DNA from: Chlorocebus sabaeus
Taxonomy: Eukaryota > Chordata > Mammalia > Primates > Cercopithecidae
Direction: 5' to 3'
NCBI RefSeq assembly: GCF_047675955.1
Contig: NC_132926.1
Span: 14,699,326 to 14,763,325, forward strand
Length of the DNA stretch: 64,000 bases
Position numbers and translations under genes: made by a program. This document shows, piece by piece, positions 46,039 to 57,669 of this stretch. The stretch's first letter is position 1. Every line of letters begins with the position of its first letter. The notes beneath the pieces are model-generated. The model saw only the letters and a program-made list of their open reading frames with translations. It was not told the DNA's origin and did not search any database.

Positions 46039-46192
46039 CTGGGCATGGTGGCTCACGCTTGTAATCCCAGCTATTCAGGAGACTGAGGCAGGTGAATCGC
46101 TTGAACCCAAGAGGTGGAGATTGTAGGAGCCAAGATCGCGCCACTGCATTCCAGCCTGGGAGACAGAGCAAGACTCTATCTCAAAAGAAGAA
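46039..46192 (+). mobile_element. Alu SINE with internal deletion
   Basis: The left-monomer start 'ggctgggcatggtggctcac' joins directly to right-monomer text after the shared 'tgtaatcccagc' ('ctattcaggagactgaggca'). About 135 bp are missing. It then reads normally to 'actctatctcaaaag'. It is consistent with recombination between the two homologous monomers. Confidence 0.9.
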
Positions 46193-46479
46193 GTAAGAAC
46201 AGTGTTCAGGACTCTCCCCCTTCCCTTCACTGATAGAATTTAGCAGAAACGGGACCTACTATTCCAGCTACGCTAGTCCTCTGCAGCGCATGTGATGCCT
46301 GCTAGACCAATGCTAGACCCATTAGGGGCGAAAAGGCCATTTTAAATACTGCATTTTCTTCTTTAAAAAGACATGCAGAGATAAATGAATTCAGTGATCA
46401 TTTCATCTTTTGTGTTGATATTTTTGGTGACCATGAAAATGCACTCCTCGGATCTCTGGCTGTGGGAATAGAGTTGATG

Positions 46480-46865
46480 CACTGGCTATCCCCTTCAGAT
46501 CCACTACTGTGTGTGTATACTGAGATTCCTAGGGCTGTTCTCTGCCAATGACTGGGCATAGTGAAGAAACTAATTCATGCCCATTTATGCAGGATGCAGA
46601 AAAGCTCAGATGGGCAACTGGGGCTCCAGGACCCCCCAGTGTCCTGGCTGACACAGTTTTAGAATGTGCTGCTGCCTGGGGCTCTTCCTGTCCACTCCTC
46701 TTTCCTTCCCACTCTCCCTTCACTGGTGTCAGACTCACATTGCCATCGGTTGTCCTCGCCTTCTCCTGCACCTCTGCTTTAGTTTTCACAGGTGTTTCCC
46801 TCAATAAATCGCTTGCATACTAATCCTGTCTTGGTATCTGCTTCTTAGAAGACTCAAAATAACGT
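46480..46865 (+). mobile_element. LTR-like or repeat-derived terminal sequence (tentative)
   Basis: The 3' part, 'ggtgtttccctcaataaatc' followed by 'cttgcatactaatcctgtct' and 'tggtatctgcttcttagaag', resembles the AATAAA-bearing end of a mammalian LTR. I cannot name the family or find its 5' end. Frames of 91 codons on both strands (46529-46804 minus, 46548-46823 plus) overlap it. Confidence 0.4.
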
Positions 46866-47489
46866 AACGTTTTTCCAGAAGTTCAGCGACCGCCAAACAG
46901 ATAATCCTACACAAGATTTAAAATGAGTAGCCAGCCAGGCACTCCGATGTGCCCCATTGGTTAAAATGGAAAAGAAAAAAAAATGTTCTGTCAGCATTTT
47001 GTGTAAACTTATGACCACATTTAATCACCCAGAGTGTACCTTCACTGACTACCAGATGTGTCATTAACCATTTCTGAAAAAAGTGAAATAAAATCACCCA
47101 GCATGAGAATGCTGTGGAATAAGTCAATACTAACAGATGGTGTTTATTTTGTCACTGCTTGTGTTAAAAAATTACCACCTAGTCCCATCAAATCCATTTC
47201 TTTAAGGTGGAAGCTTTATGTAAAAACTGCTACAGAAAATGCAATATTTTATCAGCTGTCATTGAGTTCCTTAAAATATGAGCACTTGTTTTCATGGTTT
47301 TCAGTTTTCTAGGACATGGTGCAATACACAGGAGATGGGTTTGTACAAATCTGACACGATGGAGTATTTTGCCAGCAGCTCTGTCTTGCAACATGCAATC
47401 TGTTTTGTTTTTCAAACAAAGTTGGTACATGAGTTAGTTGGAACACTAGTGTTTTGAAGATGAAGATGGAAATTTCTCAATTAAACAAC
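46866..47489. other. Unassigned sequence
   Basis: No recognisable repeat. The frame 47058-47312 (84 codons) has no domain. Confidence 0.35.
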
Positions 47490-47725
47490 CTCTGCAATGT
47501 GGTGCAGTCTACATGCCCAACAATAGGGGATCATTTAAGGATATGATCACATGCTCTTTTAGATGGAATCGCAAGGAGAATCATAAAAAATGATGCCACA
47601 GAAGAATACATAAAAACATGGGGGAAGTTCACAATACAGTAAGAGAAAAACACTATAAAGCAATAGTAAAACGCCATGCCATTGCTGTTTCAAAATACAC
47701 ACAGTGAGAAGCAGTATGACAGAGG
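47490..47725 (+). mobile_element. L1M LINE 3' fragment
   Basis: The phrases 'tacatgcccaacaatagggg', 'aaaaaatgatgccacagaag', 'acataaaaacatgggggaag' and 'aagagaaaaacactataaag' match an old L1 3' end (CCAACAATAGGGGA, ATGATG..AGAAGAAT). Confidence 0.7.
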
Positions 47726-47729
47726 GGTA

Positions 47730-47960
47730 AGAGGAGGTAATCTTGAATCAGTCTTCCTGAGAACAAACTGGGGTCTGTGTTTACTCTCACTGCCTTTATA
47801 ACATTGCTGAAATCACTTGACTGATCCCTCCCTCAGTTTCTCCATAAATCAAGAATGATAAAAACAATGCACATAGTTCATGGAGGATTAAATGTAAAAT
47901 GCCTTTCAAAGTGCCTGTCACAGAGTAACTGTTATATAAATACCATTAATGTTGTTGTAA
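47730..47960 (+). mobile_element. MIR SINE
   Basis: The phrases 'gaatcagtcttcctgagaac', 'tgctgaaatcacttgactga', 'cctcagtttctccataaatc' and 'aaaatgcctttcaaagtgcc' follow plus-strand MIR order. Confidence 0.75.
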
Positions 47961-48141
47961 ATTTTATTACATATCATTTTAGAGAAAGTCCTGGAAGTAC
48001 GTTTCTCACAATGTTGATAGTGATTCTTGCTAAATGGCAAGATTGCAGTCTATTTTCAAGTGTTTTTTTTTTCTTGGCTTATTTGTTTATTCTAATGTTT
48101 TCTCACACATACAAAAATGTACCACTTAAAAAGAAAAAAGG

Positions 48142-48172
48142 GAAAGAGAGAGAGAGAGAGAGAGGAAGAAAG
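48142..48172. repeat. (GA)n microsatellite
   Basis: About nine AG units flanked by purine-rich sequence. Confidence 0.9.
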
Positions 48173-49033
48173 AACAATTGTCATTTGCTTTTGCTGTACC
48201 AAATTCTGCTACTATAAATAGTGTGGAATTGGCTGGATAAAGTAGCTTTTCTTTTTAAGTTTTAAACTCAAAGTACCTTGATCATTTAGAATTTATTTTT
48301 AAACACCTGAACTGAAACATCTGTGAACTCTCAACGTCAATGCTAGCACAGTAAGTGAGCATACTTGCATATCCATCAACATAAGCCTGGAACAAAATGA
48401 AAACACTAAGTAGGTAGATAAATAGTTTTTCCCAGATAAATAGTTTTTTCCCAGATAAATAAGTTGGACATGTATGTGCTCCCTCTCCCAATGCTTCCAT
48501 TTCACCTTCCTCTACTTGATGATGAAAATTCAGCCAGCTTTTTTTTTTTTTCCTTCAGAAAATAAGGGTCTCCATAATCTCTGTGCATATGCATATTTTT
48601 AAAAATATATACTGACAATTATACTGAATACTTATATCATGTATGTATATATTCTCTAAATATGCAAATAAATCAAATGTAATGTGACATTGGTGCCATT
48701 TTGATTTAAAATCTTTGACTTAAAGAAATCAAACTTAAATTTCTTGGTGCCCTATAGTACAGCCTGAGTCAATTTTCTCTGAGGTAACCAGAGACCACAT
48801 CACACAAGGTCAACAGCAAAACACCAGATTATCAAATTAAGGCAGAGATATAACTTCCCCCATACTCTAGATCTCCTTTTGTTAATTACAAGTGTTTGGC
48901 GATGTGTTTTTAAAGATCTGAGAATAGCTGTTTCAACAGGTGGGAGTCTGGGGATGAAGCTGGGGCTATTTTGGACGATGCTCCTCCCTCTCTCCTCCTG
49001 GATTTCAACATGCGCTCAGTGAATTATTTCACC
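48173..49033. other. Unassigned sequence with a short tandem repeat
   Basis: The unit agataaatag(t)nccc (18-19 bp) is repeated at 48416-48433 and 48434-48452 with a partial third copy at 48453-48461. A T run lies at 48540-48551 and an AT-rich patch at about 48590-48680. No repeat family was recognised. Confidence 0.5.
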
Positions 49034-49084
49034 AATTTTACCTTCAATGGCAAGAAATGTAATTACTTTTGCATTAACCTAATA
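49034..49084. mobile_element. MADE1 (mariner MITE) half copy
   Basis: The sequence 'cttcaatggcaagaaatgta' followed by 'attacttttgcattaaccta' matches the 3' half of the 80-bp MADE1 element (...AATTACTTTTGCACCAACCTAA). The 5' half is absent or unrecognisable. Confidence 0.8.
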
Positions 49085-49780
49085 GAAATGGGCTCCTAAG
49101 CTGAGGGAACTCCTGAGGTGTCAGAAACTTCATTTCTTGAGGTTTCATATTCATCTAAGTAATCTCTAATGGCTCCAGGCATTCCAGCAAACCTCAAGGG
49201 GTCTACCCATCCTTTTTGGTTCCTTAAATCCCAAATAGTTAGGTTGGCAGTGAAGAAAATTCCAGAACATATCTCTGAATATCATCTCATTCTATGAGAT
49301 TGACCCTTGTGATATGGAATGAGGTTACCATAGAAACACATCAGGCCTCACTTGTGCTGATCCCTACCTGCCTTTCTAGTTTGTAAACGTTTCCATTTTT
49401 AAAGCCCCCAGTGAACCAAAGTGACTACTATGCAGACACTACCTGAAGAAAATAGGTCCCCAAGTAAATACACACCAACCTCTGGGTTGCATAATAAGAT
49501 GCCTGAGAATAAATGAATCTTTAAAAATGCTCTACAGTTCCTTTGAACTTTTTAAGTCATAAAGACATGCATCATTATTCACCTAAGACAGCAGACTTTT
49601 CCAACTCTAATCTAAAACATTAAGGAGAGGAAAAGTCATAGGCTCCACAAAAATGGTCTTTTTGATCATTAAGCATGAATCTGTATTGCTTTAAGCATTT
49701 AGGAAGGAAATAGCCTATCCTTCTCAAATATATCCTTACAAAGATGTTCTTTGCCACGGGACAAGTATGGTAGATCTTGG
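49085..49780. other. Unassigned sequence
   Basis: I see no recognisable repeat or coding region. Confidence 0.35.
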
Positions 49781-49784
49781 AAAA

Positions 49785-50005
49785 TAATAGTAAATGATCA
49801 CTACACTCTGTCGTATTATGTGTCAGACACTAGCCTAAGCTCTTCAATGCATTATTTTATTTCATCTCTATGTCAATCTTATGAGAAACATACTTTCATT
49901 ATTCCCATTTTACTAATGAGAATGTGGAAGTGACTTGCTCAAGGTAACACCACCACTGCGGGTAGTGCTAGATTTAAACTCAGGGTATTTTGCTCCACAC
50001 ACTGA
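49785..50005 (-). mobile_element. MIR SINE
   Basis: The phrases 'tatgtgtcagacactagcct', 'aagctcttcaatgcattatt', 'cccattttactaatgagaat', 'gacttgctcaaggtaacacc' and 'gatttaaactcagggtattt' give a near full-length MIR in minus orientation. Confidence 0.88.
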
Positions 50006-50924
50006 TAACTGTCTGCTTCTACAAGCTGGTACTCAACCATACACTGTTGAAAAAGCATATGAGGCCTCTCACCCAGCCTTGGTGCTGCATCCCCTCTATA
50101 CCCTTCAATCATTTTTGTAAAGGCAAATGTGCCCTATAGTTAGCAACAGGAACATCGTGTACTTTTTTACCACCTAACACAGACTATATTATATCATCAC
50201 AGATAATCTATTTATCACGAATTGCAACTACATGATTCTCTTGATGATGTTTAGGGTAAACTCTTATAAAGATTTTGCACTTCTACACACATTGGGAATA
50301 GGTAGACACTCCTAAGTGCAAGACAGGAGTAAACATTCTCTAAAAAGTAATTACCGATATATCAATGAACCAGCAGTATCAATCACTGAGATATGAAAAT
50401 ACATTTCCTCCCAGCAGCATTTGAAAGATCACATCGGGGATTCTTTAGGAAAGAGTACAATTGAATAGAGAAGGAAAAAGAAGTCCGAGGAAGGCTGAGG
50501 AAGGTGAGGAAAAGGATAAAAGGATATTGCTTAATTGATTGATTCAAGATGGCATATGCAGACCCAGGGTTTCATGGTTTGGGGTCTGAAAACAGGAGGG
50601 CAGAGTTTACTCTGGCATGGCAGACATGTGCTGTGTAAAAATAAAAGGCAGAGATAACTTTTAATGTTCACAGATGATTTCATTTTCTCCCTTAAACTAT
50701 ACATTTGAGTCACTTTTCAAAAATAGCACTTATATTCAATGATACAAACATTCCACCATTCTCTTTTTAAGTTGCCTTCTGAAAAGGTCAACAGTAATGA
50801 GAAGAAAGGCTTAGCAATATTGATGACTAACAATTCCACATGAGGTCCTCAGAGTCTGTTTCTAAAATGTGACCCTAGGATAGGAGCCACCAAGGCAGCA
50901 CTGAGTACCAATTGAGAACTGGTG
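50006..50924. other. Unassigned sequence
   Basis: The part at 50835-50925 ('tttctaaaatgtgaccctag', 'tgagaactggtgg') hints at a hAT-type MER element but is not assignable. Confidence 0.35.
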
Positions 50925-51165
50925 GTCCAGATTCCATAAGATCTTATTTGAGTTCCAATGTAGCCTTTCCACTTACAAGCAACATAACTTTAGGCTCACG
51001 GCTTTAGCTTTGTATGTTGCAGTCTTCTCTCATCTACGATATAGTGATATTAATAGACCCTGGATATTTATTAACAAAATGTTCATAGATCAACTGAGAT
51101 AGTGCATGTGAAGACGGCTCAATATAGTAGGTGCTCAGTAAAGATGAGTATTCTTATTAGGACAG
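50925..51165 (+). mobile_element. MIR SINE
   Basis: The phrases 'gagttccaatgtagcctttc', 'agcaacataactttaggctc', 'tctcatctacgatatagtga' and 'gtaggtgctcagtaaagatg' follow plus-strand MIR order to its 3' end. Confidence 0.75.
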
Positions 51166-51472
51166 TTATAACATTATAACAAATACTACTGTTCATATGA
51201 GTAATGGGAAAAAGACTTCTGGCGATGGAAGGAAATAATTTAATAACCTTAAAATAGCCTATAGCATACTTTATTCTCTCAACAAAATGTTTTAACTAAA
51301 TTATCTCTTTGTTTCCCATCTAGCAATGTGGAAAAATAGACAGAGATTTAGGCTGAAAATCTTTCTGTACATATTACCCAAGCTCTATCTGAGAGCGCAA
51401 GATTTCTTTATTTGTTGCATGACTCATTCTCCCCACGTACTTACTCATTTACACCATGGATAAAATGTCAGC
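51166..51472. other. Unassigned sequence
   Basis: No recognisable repeat. Confidence 0.35.
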
Positions 51473-51823
51473 ATGTGCCCTCAATCTCGATCAGGTAGAT
51501 ACAGAAAGTGGTGCATTTTTCATGCTGAAGGCACAGAGAATGAACTGAGAGTTTCCAGAATGCAAAAGCCTCCTGCTTTGTGCTTATGTGAGACAAAGAC
51601 TACCCCTGTGCTCACCCACATGAGAACCAAGAGCCAGGTGGCATCATTTGGAAAGACCACCAACCAGTTGGGATGGGTAGCCAAGGCTGAGACCATCTGT
51701 CTCATGCAAAAGCACCCAGTGGCTATTAGAGACCTCATCAACAGAGGCCTGGGTATGTACTTTCTGTTTCTCCCCGTCAAAATAAATTTTGGTGTGGGTC
51801 TGGATCCTTTTACTGAACGATGA
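51473..51823 (+). other. Unexplained 116-codon open frame (not called as a gene)
   Basis: It is one of the longest frames in the window outside simple repeats and recognised elements: 116 residues, starting MCPQSRSGRYRKW and ending GLDPFTER. The reverse strand is also open over much of it (51644-51985, 113 codons; 51520-51780, 86 codons). No domain, signal peptide or known family is recognised. It could be a decayed pseudogene or repeat ORF, or chance. Confidence 0.2.
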
Positions 51824-52629
51824 CTGGAGAAGAGAAGCTGGCACTGGTGGTTTTTTCACTAGCTGCAGGAGGAGACCTTCTGGTTTCCCCACTGCCACAT
51901 CCACATAGAGTGTGCAATTTCTTCTTTTTGAAATCTTGGGGAGCCATAGGCAAGTGCAATGGCCACCCAGCCACCTAAGATGCATTCCTTTTATCCAAGT
52001 ACTACATGCATTTTTAATTGAAAAATACTTCCAATTACATTACAGTCATCATAAATAAGAGTACAATGTGTTGGAGAGTGAAGCTGGCAGGCCATTCATA
52101 GATTGATTGTTATTAAAATTAGCATTATTATGATTCCATCAATTATTTCTACACTTCAGAACATTTTGTTTTCTTCCAAACCTCTTTCCATGCTTTTGTG
52201 AGTTTCATTATAATGTCAGGTGCCCCTTTCATAGAAACATAAATTTCATGTCTGACAAATATGGTTTTCCCTATCTCAAGAAACCATGCTATTTGGGGCA
52301 TGGAGAAAATGACAGTGTTATTTCTAATGCTGCCTATGTTTATTCTCTCACATATCAGCAGCTTTTGGGATTATATTACATTCAACCAGGTGTTTATATA
52401 ATAACACCACCACCACACTCTAGTTTTTAATGATAAGCATAGTGGACATTATTCTATTTTACATGGACAGTATTTTTCACTTAAGAGGTTAGTGACATTT
52501 GTGCAACCGGGGGAAGGATGACATCATAGGAGCCATCTTTCTTTTGAGCAACTAGGACAAAGTAACATAAAAATGGCAGCCAGGGCCATATCTACTTTCT
52601 TGACTTTTTATTTCTGATGCCCAGAAAAA
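51824..52629. other. Unassigned sequence
   Basis: No recognisable repeat before the poly(A) at 52625. Confidence 0.35.
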
Positions 52630-52760
52630 AAAAAAAAAAGACATGGTCCTTCCTGTCACAGAGCTACTAGAGGATACAGTCAATAAATCTCCAACTCAAA
52701 CAAATGTACACAATTAATACAGATTATAAATGCTGTGAAATAAAGAAGTGTAGTTGCTAT
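52625..52760 (-). mobile_element. L2 LINE 3' fragment with adjacent A run
   Basis: After an A run (about 52625-52639), 'gacatggtccttcctgtcac', 'agagctactagaggatacag' and 'tcaataaatctccaactcaa' are reverse-complement L2 text (CATGGAGCTCACATTCTAG, GACAATAAA). Confidence 0.6.
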
Positions 52761-53076
52761 TATTATTATCCATTAGTGCAGGAGACTATGGTAACAGACA
52801 TATCCAACACATTAAACAGACGTCATGTGCTTTAAAAGCAGTAATGTCTTAAGATATATATTTTTAAAGAAAGTCTCATTATAGGTAATTTGAAAGTTTT
52901 TCCTTGGGAAAGAAAGGTGTCATTATTGTGTTTCCTCTTTGTTAATTATTTGTCTCCCCAGCAATAAAACAATGAAGGACAAAGCCTAAGTATAATTATT
53001 CTGTGTAATGTAAACCATGAGAAACTCTGATTACATTTTATCAAGCATCTAATACCATAAGTCTTGCTGTTACAGC
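52761..53076. other. Unassigned AT-rich sequence
   Basis: I see no recognisable repeat. Confidence 0.35.
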
Positions 53077-53444
53077 CAGGGTCCCCAGTTTGCCTGACAG
53101 TTTGTGCCTATACCATCTAAAGAGTTGGGAGTCTCTAATCCCCAGGTGGTCTGTTGGGAATCAGGCCACACAGCAGGAGGTGAATGGCAGGTGAGTGAGC
53201 AATACAGCCTGAGTTCTGCCTCCTGTCAGATCAGCAGTGGCATTAGATTCTCAAAGGAGCACGAACCCCATTGTGAACTGCATATGCAAGGGATCTAGGT
53301 TGTACACTCCTTATGAGAATCTAATGCATAATGATCTGAGGTGAAACAGTTTTGTCCCACAACAATCCCCCTGCCCCCAGGATCTGTGGAAAAATTGTCT
53401 TCCACGAAACCAGTCCCTGATGCTAAAAAGGTTGGGGACTGCTG
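53077..53444 (-). mobile_element. MER1-type hAT-Charlie transposon, near full length
   Basis: The termini 'cagggtccccagtttgcc' and 'aaggttggggactgctg' frame 368 bp. Internal phrases are 'caggccacacagcaggaggt', 'cagatcagcagtggcattag', 'cttatgagaatctaatgcat' and 'gtggaaaaattgtcttccac'. An inner inverted repeat (gcattagattctca ... tgagaatctaatgc) is typical. No clean 8-bp target duplication was found. Confidence 0.8.
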
Positions 53445-53789
53445 ATCTAAAGGGTATAGGAAGTGCCGTCACTGAGCACTGAAGTTCATGCTCCCATTCC
53501 AGGGAGAGGTCTCCCAATGAAACAGAAGTGCATAGATGCTGATGACAATTGGCTCTTCACATTGATCAAGCAAACCTGTATATATAAATATGAATGGTTA
53601 ACAAAGAACTTCCATATAAAAGGAACACCAATATTATGAAAGAAGAGAAACACCTATCCCAGAGGAGTCTGCCAGAATCCAGAATCCAACAAGAGTAATT
53701 TTTTAAAATTATTGATAATTATTTTATCAAGAAAGAAATGCAAGAGAGTATTGCATCCATACAACAAGTTTCTATGAAAAGGCATTCTC
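53445..53789. other. Unassigned sequence
   Basis: No recognisable repeat. Confidence 0.35.
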
Positions 53790-54058
53790 AGCCAGGCACG
53801 GTGGCTCATGCCTGTAATCCTGACACTTTGGGAGACCAAGGCGGGCAGATGGCCTGAGGTCAGGAGTTCAAGACTAGCCTGGCCACCATGGTGAAAACCC
53901 ATCTCTACTAAAAATACAAAAATTAGATGGGCGTGGTGACACACGCCTGTAATCCCAGCTACTCAGGAGGCTGAGGCACAAGACTCACTTGAACCTGGGA
54001 GATGGAGGTTGCAGTGAGCTGAGATTGTGCCACTGCACTCAGGCCTGGGTGACAGAGC
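53790..54058 (+). mobile_element. AluS SINE
   Basis: It is a sense Alu from 'agccaggcacggtggctcat' to 'gcctgggtgacagagcaaaa', where the tail passes into the polypurine tract. The minus-strand frames over it are antisense Alu. Confidence 0.93.
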
Positions 54059-54150
54059 AAAAGAAAGAAAGCAAAAAAGAAGGAAGGAAGGAAGGAAGGA
54101 AGGAGAGGAAAAGGAAAGAAAGAAAAAGAAAGAAAGAAAGAGAGAAAGAG

Positions 54151-54225
<75 letters not shown>

Positions 54226-54332
54226 AAAGAGAGAAAGGAAGGAAGGAAGAGAAGAGAAGAGAAAGAAGGAAGGAAGGAAGAAAGAAAGGAGGAAGGAAAA
54301 AGAAAGAAAGGGAGAAAGAAAGGAAGGAAGAG
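54059..54332. repeat. Polypurine (GAAA/GGAA)n expansion
   Basis: From 54073 to 54332 the plus strand is 260 nt of only A and G. It includes pure GAAA units at about 54152-54228 (around 19 copies) flanked by GGAA-type units. It arises from the Alu tail. The long frames here (145 and 143 codons plus; 167 and 125 codons minus) are K/E/R or S/F/L repeats and are not genes. Confidence 0.95.
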
Positions 54333-54369
54333 CATCCTCTCTGTGTGTGCTTTTTTTCTCAAGGAACAC

Positions 54370-54420
54370 AGAATGCATGTGCACACACACGTGCACACAA
54401 ACACACACACATACACACAT
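54370..54420. repeat. (CA)n-rich microsatellite
   Basis: Imperfect CA units with CACGTG and CACATA interruptions. Confidence 0.85.
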
Positions 54421-54544
54421 GCCTAAGAGTAGGGCTGGATAATAGAATGGCAGAATGAACATAGTTAAAGAGAAAATAGGTGATTTGGAAGTAAAATCCA
54501 GAAGTCACCCAGACACATAAAATTGAAAGGGATAAAAATGTTTT

Positions 54545-55265
54545 ACCTACCTTGGCCAGTTTTGATGAGGATATGGAGAACTGGGTACTCCTACACTAAT
54601 GGTGAGATAACAAATTGGTGCAATCTTTTTGGAGGGCAATTTGGGCATGTGTACATATATTTGTGCATATTATGTATATGATATGCATACATATATACAT
54701 AATTAGAACATGAGTATATGTTTATAAACAAATACATAGTTAGAATATGGATGTATATATACACAAATACATACACATACAAGCACACATATTCTTAATA
54801 TGCATATATCCTGTCATTCAGCAAGCCTAATTTTAGGTGTCTGTCTAGTAGAAATTAAATATATGTACAAAGTTACTCATTCCATCATTGTTTATGACAT
54901 CAAATAAAATAGATATAACTTAAATGCCCATTAGTAGGGGAATAATAAAATCATTGTACTTCCATCTCTGAAATTAGCTGCAGCCGTTCAGTGAGCTAGG
55001 ATATATGTTTAAAATGGAAATATAGCTATGATACACTATTAGGGAAAAGCAAGGAGCACAACTATATGTAGTATATAATTCCTTTTCTATTTAAAAATAA
55101 GAAAAGAAGAAAAACAATGTGTGTGTCCATGTGCATATAGATGCTAGAAAAATTCTGAAATAATTGAAACAATAATATTGAAAATGTGGTTTGAACTATG
55201 GGGTTTAGGGAACATATTAAAACAACTCATAAGCATATATAATTATAGAGTAAAAATTCTCGTTT
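54545..55265 (+). mobile_element. L1M LINE 3' region, interrupted
   Basis: The phrases 'gatgaggatatggagaactg', 'tactcctacactaatggtga', 'tctttttggagggcaatttg', 'aacttaaatgcccattagta' and 'gttcagtgagctaggatata' follow old L1 3' order. A TA/CA-rich insertion occupies about 54640-54800. Confidence 0.75.
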
Positions 55266-55449
55266 TGAAGGTTGACTTCGTAATTGTTTTAAAATGTAAA
55301 AACAGAAAATTAAATTTGAAAACCATTTCGTAGTTAGCAACTCAAATCACAACTTCATTTCTCTTACAATTTCAGTGAAACTGTTTTCTAGAGGCATGGA
55401 TACACTAAAAACAACATCATTCAAAGACAGTTTACGACACAGAAACAAT

Positions 55450-55590
55450 CAAGGTTTATTCCTTAATGTGCACCAAACACTTAAAATGTGTTAAGCAGTG
55501 AGTTAGGTTCCAGATTTATAAAAATGCCTATACAGTTACACAGGGGATCTAGCAAAATAAGCAATTGTAATTTGGAATGACAAGGATGTG
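55450..55590 (-). mobile_element. L2 LINE 3' fragment
   Basis: The phrases 'gtgcaccaaacacttaaaat', 'gtgttaagcagtgagttagg' and 'acagttacacaggggatcta' resemble reverse-complement L2. Diverged. Confidence 0.5.
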
Positions 55591-55609
55591 TGGTAGATAG
55601 ATGTTTTTA

Positions 55610-56200
55610 TCTCGAAGTCCTGCCATTTCCTAAGCATTACTGGCCTGAGTCCAGTACTTTGCATCCCTACACTCTTCTGCTAATCTGGGCCACCGTCCTC
55701 TCTTATCCAGTTTATAGCATCTACAGCTTCTCAACTAGGTCCTGTCTATTTATTTTCTACAACTTGGCCAAACTAAGCTTTCTAAACTGTGCATCTCCTC
55801 GTGTCACTCCCTGCTTAAGATATTTCTCGGTCTTTAAGATAACATTCTAACTGTAACTTAGAGGACGTCCCAATATCTCACCCTTTTCAATCTCCCCACT
55901 TCATTTCTAGCCTTCTCCCTCTGGCCTGTAACTTCTGATTTGTGAACCACCACTCCTTCATTTGCCCCCAGTCTTTATAATGCCTTTTTACCTGGAAACC
56001 TTTCCCCCAACTCTTTCTTAGGGATTTTTTTTTAAACTTATTCTATGTTAGGGCATAATTTTCCCCAAAAGTCCCTACTTATGGCTATTTTTTTTCCCTG
56101 AAAGTCCATAAGTCATATAAAGGCAGGCATCATTTTTCATCACCATGCCCAGTGCCAAATACTGTATCTGGCATTAAATGGGCTCAATATTGGTTGGAAG
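55610..56200 (+). mobile_element. L2 LINE 3' region, long copy
   Basis: L2 order in plus orientation: 'gtgtcactccctgcttaaga', 'tcggtctttaagataacatt', 'caatctccccacttcatttc', 'cctttttacctggaaacctt', 'gtcatataaaggcaggcatc' and 'aaatgggctcaatattggtt'. The 86-codon frame at 55590-55850 is inside it. Confidence 0.8.
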
Positions 56201-57669
56201 ATGGACCGATGAATTAAATAGTTCAGCTGCAAAGCCTATGGGAGCACTGAGAAGGAAAGTCCGCTACAGGCTGGGAAATACTTTCTCCAAAGACTGTGTC
56301 ATAAAGACACAGGGTAAGGAGTTAACAAGGAAAAGAGGAGGCAATGCAGAGACAGACGGATGACACTTAACCAGGTGGTTATAAAAAATGTGTTACTTAA
56401 AAATAAAGGTTATCTTGACCAATGAAAAGAGCTGACTTAAAAAAGCACCACCACCATGATGGAGCATAAGCCGTAAATGCTTCATTTATTCTAGAAAAGC
56501 TCCCAGCCTATTCCAGGTGAACATTGCAAGAAGGTTCAGCCTTCCTTTTTCTACACATAGGGACACTGACTATACTTTAGATTTTTCATCAATATAAGTA
56601 ACTCTTTCCACAGAATACTGATCCACAATAGAAATCTACACTGCTTGTAACATCAAAGTATCCATTTCTAATAACTGAAACTGCCTAAGAAATTAGTTTC
56701 AAAGATTTTCCTATTAAATTACCTTTTTAAAAATAAAGATTTGCATGCAGTACCAAGTGAGGAAACTGGTTGAGAGTGGAATTATGAATATATTATGTTG
56801 AAATTAATCACTACCACATACTCGCTTAACTCTAAGTAAATCAAATTACTCCTAATCTAAAGTGAATAAAAATAATGTACATATTTTCAAAAGAAGTACA
56901 TCTATAGTGCTTGCTGATAACATATGAATTCATGCCAGGATTTCTGAATTGAGAAAATGCTTTTATTTTAACAGCCAGAGCTTTGAAATCTAATGAATTA
57001 CCTACTTTATTTTTATCATTTGAATTTTACCATATGAATTTGGAAAAATAAGAATCTTACAGCAATACAGCTTAGAATGTTATTAAAACTATTTATTCCT
57101 AGGTAGATCTTGAAGACTGTATAAGTAGATGATAACAGGGTAAATCACATTTTAAAGTTAGAGAGAAGTCAGAAAGTCCTGTGGCAGCTGATATGAAATT
57201 ATGGGTACTTCATCAAAACCCAGCCAGCCCCAGCTACCTCATAACTCATGCTTAGAGCTTCATAATGTGATTAGGTTTTCAAGAGGGTGCATTTGTGTTT
57301 TGGTTTTCTTTTAATCACTTTATGTTCAGCTTGGCTTCCAACTGACTCCTGATTGACTACAGTCATCATGGCGAGAATAAAGAGATCGTCAACTTTCCCG
57401 AAGAAAAGTTATTAAATTTTAGTTTTCCTAAAGGGGAACATTCTCTGCAACAGTAATTGAAAAAAATAAAATCTTTATTGACATTCTTTGAGGGAAAATA
57501 CAATATTCAACATTTAGGCTGAAGCTAGATAGGTAGAGAAAATACAGATTTGAAGCAATTATACTGACAAAGTCAGCCAAGAAAATTGGCTGTGAGAGAA
57601 GGCATCTTGTCTGCTGCTATTCTGGCCTGATTGGCACCAAGGGTTTCTTCTTTTTTTACTTTCACTCAG
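56201..57669. other. Unassigned AT-rich sequence
   Basis: I recognise no repeat in this 1.5 kb. Confidence 0.35.

Noticed and set aside
46529..46823. 91-codon frames on both strands
   Set aside because: They overlap each other inside an LTR-like sequence, with no homologue recognised.
53959..54462. 167- and 145-codon frames
   Set aside because: They are translations of the GAAA/GGAA polypurine tract and antisense Alu.
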